Assembly: GCA_013397455.1 (NCBI GenBank)
Contig: VYZB01000337.1
Span: 45,554 to 109,553, forward strand
Reading direction: 5' to 3'
DNA from: Crotophaga sulcirostris
Taxonomy: Eukaryota > Chordata > Aves > Cuculiformes > Crotophagidae
Length of the DNA: 64,000 nt
Under the pieces are notes generated by a model. It ran no database searches and was not told the origin of the DNA. It saw only the letters and a program-made list of their open reading frames with translations. A program made the translations under genes and the position numbers. Below are positions 10,088-64,000 of this stretch, piece by piece. Position 1 is the first letter of the stretch. Every line of letters begins with the position of its first letter.

Positions 10088-10588
10088 NNNNNNNNNNNNN
10101 NNNNNNNNNNNNNNNNNNNNNNNNNNNNNNNNNNNNNNNNNNNNNNNNNNNNNNNNNNNNNNNNNNNNNNNNNNNNNNNNNNNNNNNNNNNNNNNNNNNN
10201 NNNNNNNNNNNNNNNNNNNNNNNNNNNNNNNNNNNNNNNNNNNNNNNNNNNNNNNNNNNNNNNNNNNNNNNNNNNNNNNNNNNNNNNNNNNNNNNNNNNN
10301 NNNNNNNNNNNNNNNNNNNNNNNNNNNNNNNNNNNNNNNNNNNNNNNNNNNNNNNNNNNNNNNNNNNNNNNNNNNNNNNNNNNNNNNNNNNNNNNNNNNN
10401 NNNNNNNNNNNNNNNNNNNNNNNNNNNNNNNNNNNNNNNNNNNNNNNNNNNNNNNNNNNNNNNNNNNNNNNNNNNNNNNNNNNNNNNNNNNNNNNNNNNN
10501 NNNNNNNNNNNNNNNNNNNNNNNNNNNNNNNNNNNNNNNNNNNNNNNNNNNNNNNNNNNNNNNNNNNNNNNNNNNNNNNNNNNNNNNN
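10088..10588. other. Assembly gap (501 N)
   Basis: A run of undetermined bases inside a GC-rich, CpG-rich block. CYP26C1 exon 1 is expected here, since neither flank encodes the P450 membrane anchor or hinge. Confidence 0.95.
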
Positions 10589-11679
10589 CCCAGGCCGGGG
10601 AAGCGGCGCGTCCCGCCCCAGCCCCGAGAGCCGCAGGCCCAGGCGAACCCTGCCCCGGGGCGCGAAATGAGTGGGGAACACGGGTGAGGAGGTTCATATT
10701 ACTGTATTTAGACCGTCAATAACTTAAAGATACAGCGAAAATGTACATCATTTTTACACGTTGCGTTTGATTCTGTGTTTGTTAGACATTCCCGTTGTGT
10801 GCAAGGGAGCCAGGGCGGCGCAGAGCGCCCGGCCGAGGGGTGAAACTGCTGGGACGGGTCTGGCCGTGGGGAGCGTGCGCGGACAAACAGGGGCGGCACG
10901 AAACCAACAGTGGCAAACCTTACTGCAACCTGGGGAAAAGAACCCGGGGTCTTACAAAAGGACAATTAGAAATAGTAACCCTGAGGAACAAAACCAAACC
11001 AAACCAACCAAAGAGAAAAAAGTCACGTTATAAAGAACTCAAATGGTTATTTACATTCGCAACCTCAAGATTAAACCCTTCTGGAGAGCAAAGCCTATAA
11101 GCCCTAATGCTAAATAATATCAAGTCTAGTTATCAGGTAGTTTTCAAAGGTACTAAAAATCAGAAGATTTTTTCATACCTCCAGACTACAAAATCTGATA
11201 TATAAAATTATGTCCCATCACTTTAAGGCTAATATACATTTAACGCAGGAAAACGATAGGTGGCATCTGAGATGCAAGTATCTCAGTGCTTAAAAAACAT
11301 TAAATTAGGATTCATCCAGAAAACAGCAACTAAGGGATCATTTCTCAAGTAATTCCTACCTAGAGCAAAATTTTGGACACCATGTCTGCAGATATTTAAA
11401 TAACATATTTACAGTTTGGCTGTTCCATGTGCAATACGACTGAGCTGTTTTTTATCGTACAGTCTCATTTTTCACCATTTGTTTACAATATACAAAATAG
11501 TATTCAATCCATTAAAAATGCGTACAAAGATTTGTTTGCTGAAGACTCCATGTACAAGCCACCTACTGCATTTTTCCTTTTTTTGGTGAAACCAATGTCC
11601 TAACTGATATCACTGTTTGGTAGAAATAGTGGCTAAGAAATACCTCTTGGTGCGATGAGATACCGTCGATTCAACGGGC
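10589..11679 (-). other. EXOC6 3' UTR / CYP26C1 upstream region
   Basis: About 1.1 kb between the EXOC6 stop and the gap holding CYP26C1 exon 1. It must contain both the EXOC6 3' UTR and the CYP26C1 promoter. The left 130 bases are CpG-rich and the rest is AT-rich and unique. I find no canonical AATAAA on the minus strand here, only a weak AATACA at 10703-10708. Confidence 0.6.
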
Positions 11680-63492
<51,813 letters not shown>

Positions 63493-64000
63493 CTGTGGAA
63501 ATAAGATAATACTATCTTACACTTGAAACTGATTCTAAGGAGAGCTCGGTATTAAATGCAACAAACTAGAAAGCCACTTTACACTATCAATATTTTAATC
63601 AATCTTAAGCTTTTGTGTTTTTCATCAAATACAAACAAACAGTAGTATGTGCTGGGCTGACTTCTACCTTTGTTTAAATAGCTTATAAGCAAAATAATAA
63701 AACCCTTATAGTTTATGAAAATTATAGTTTGGAGACTGTAATTTAAGATCCCTCTGTAAAAAGAAATTTACAAACACACATTAGAAACCAAGTCTCAAAC
63801 CACTTTTAATCTGAATGAACAACATAGATGTAAGTGGGATGAGAGGTTTAAAAATACAATCCTTTTTATTTTTGCCAAAGAACATAGTGCAAAAAAAAGG
63901 CTTGAGAAGTTCAGTACATCTGGCATATTCAAAGCATCCTGAGAATGTTTAGGCATGTGTGTTTACTATCATATATTTACTTTCTCTCAATGGTTCACAA

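Noticed and set aside
10589..10681. Minus-strand frame starting MFPTHF at the gap edge as CYP26C1 exon 1
   Set aside because: The visible residues are Arg/Gly/Pro-rich and lack a hydrophobic anchor; only the first residues resemble other CYP26C1 starts, so chance is likely.

Overview
The window is vertebrate nuclear DNA, almost certainly from a bird. It carries CR1-type LINE 3' ends with octamer tails, compact GC-rich genes next to AT-rich introns, and the conserved vertebrate gene order EXOC6 - CYP26C1 - (CYP26A1). There are no prokaryotic features, and nearly all long open frames are chance frames inside introns or repeats. Both genes are transcribed from the minus strand, so the window reads from right to left.

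Right and centre (11680-63492): the 3' part of EXOC6 (SEC15A, an exocyst subunit). Nine coding exons can be joined with matching splice phases into about 342 C-terminal residues ending at a TAG stop. The 5' exons lie beyond the right edge. One of the nine is a 30-nt in-frame microexon. The intron between the third-last and second-last conserved coding exons is about 24 kb and has almost no recognisable transposons. It contains a CpG-rich patch with a palindromic CRE, a perfect DR2 nuclear-receptor site and a G-rich minisatellite beside a splice acceptor.

Left (2195-10016, with exon 1 in the assembly gap 10088-10588): CYP26C1, a retinoic-acid hydroxylase of the cytochrome P450 family 26. Exons 2-6 are complete, all in phase 0, and carry the I-helix, ExxR and heme-cysteine motifs. 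The linker after the I-helix is unusually long and proline-rich. The introns hold CR1 fragments and a GGAT-type minisatellite.

Far left (1-2194): downstream flank of CYP26C1. By synteny it is also the upstream flank of CYP26A1, which should lie just beyond the left edge and be transcribed leftward. The first 62 bases contain one perfect and one near-perfect DR5 retinoic-acid response element, which fits a promoter-proximal or enhancer region of a retinoic-acid-induced CYP26 gene.

Repeats: at least nine CR1 fragments of one subfamily, with an ATACTGTG-type octamer tail, are scattered at 2.7-6.5 kb and 39-60 kb, plus two older CR1 copies at 33.7 and 50.3 kb. The 27 kb between 6.5 and 33.7 kb has none. 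The strongest leads are the retinoid response elements (DR5 pair and intronic DR2), the EXOC6 microexon flanked by inverted CR1 copies, and the transposon-poor regulatory-looking intron.
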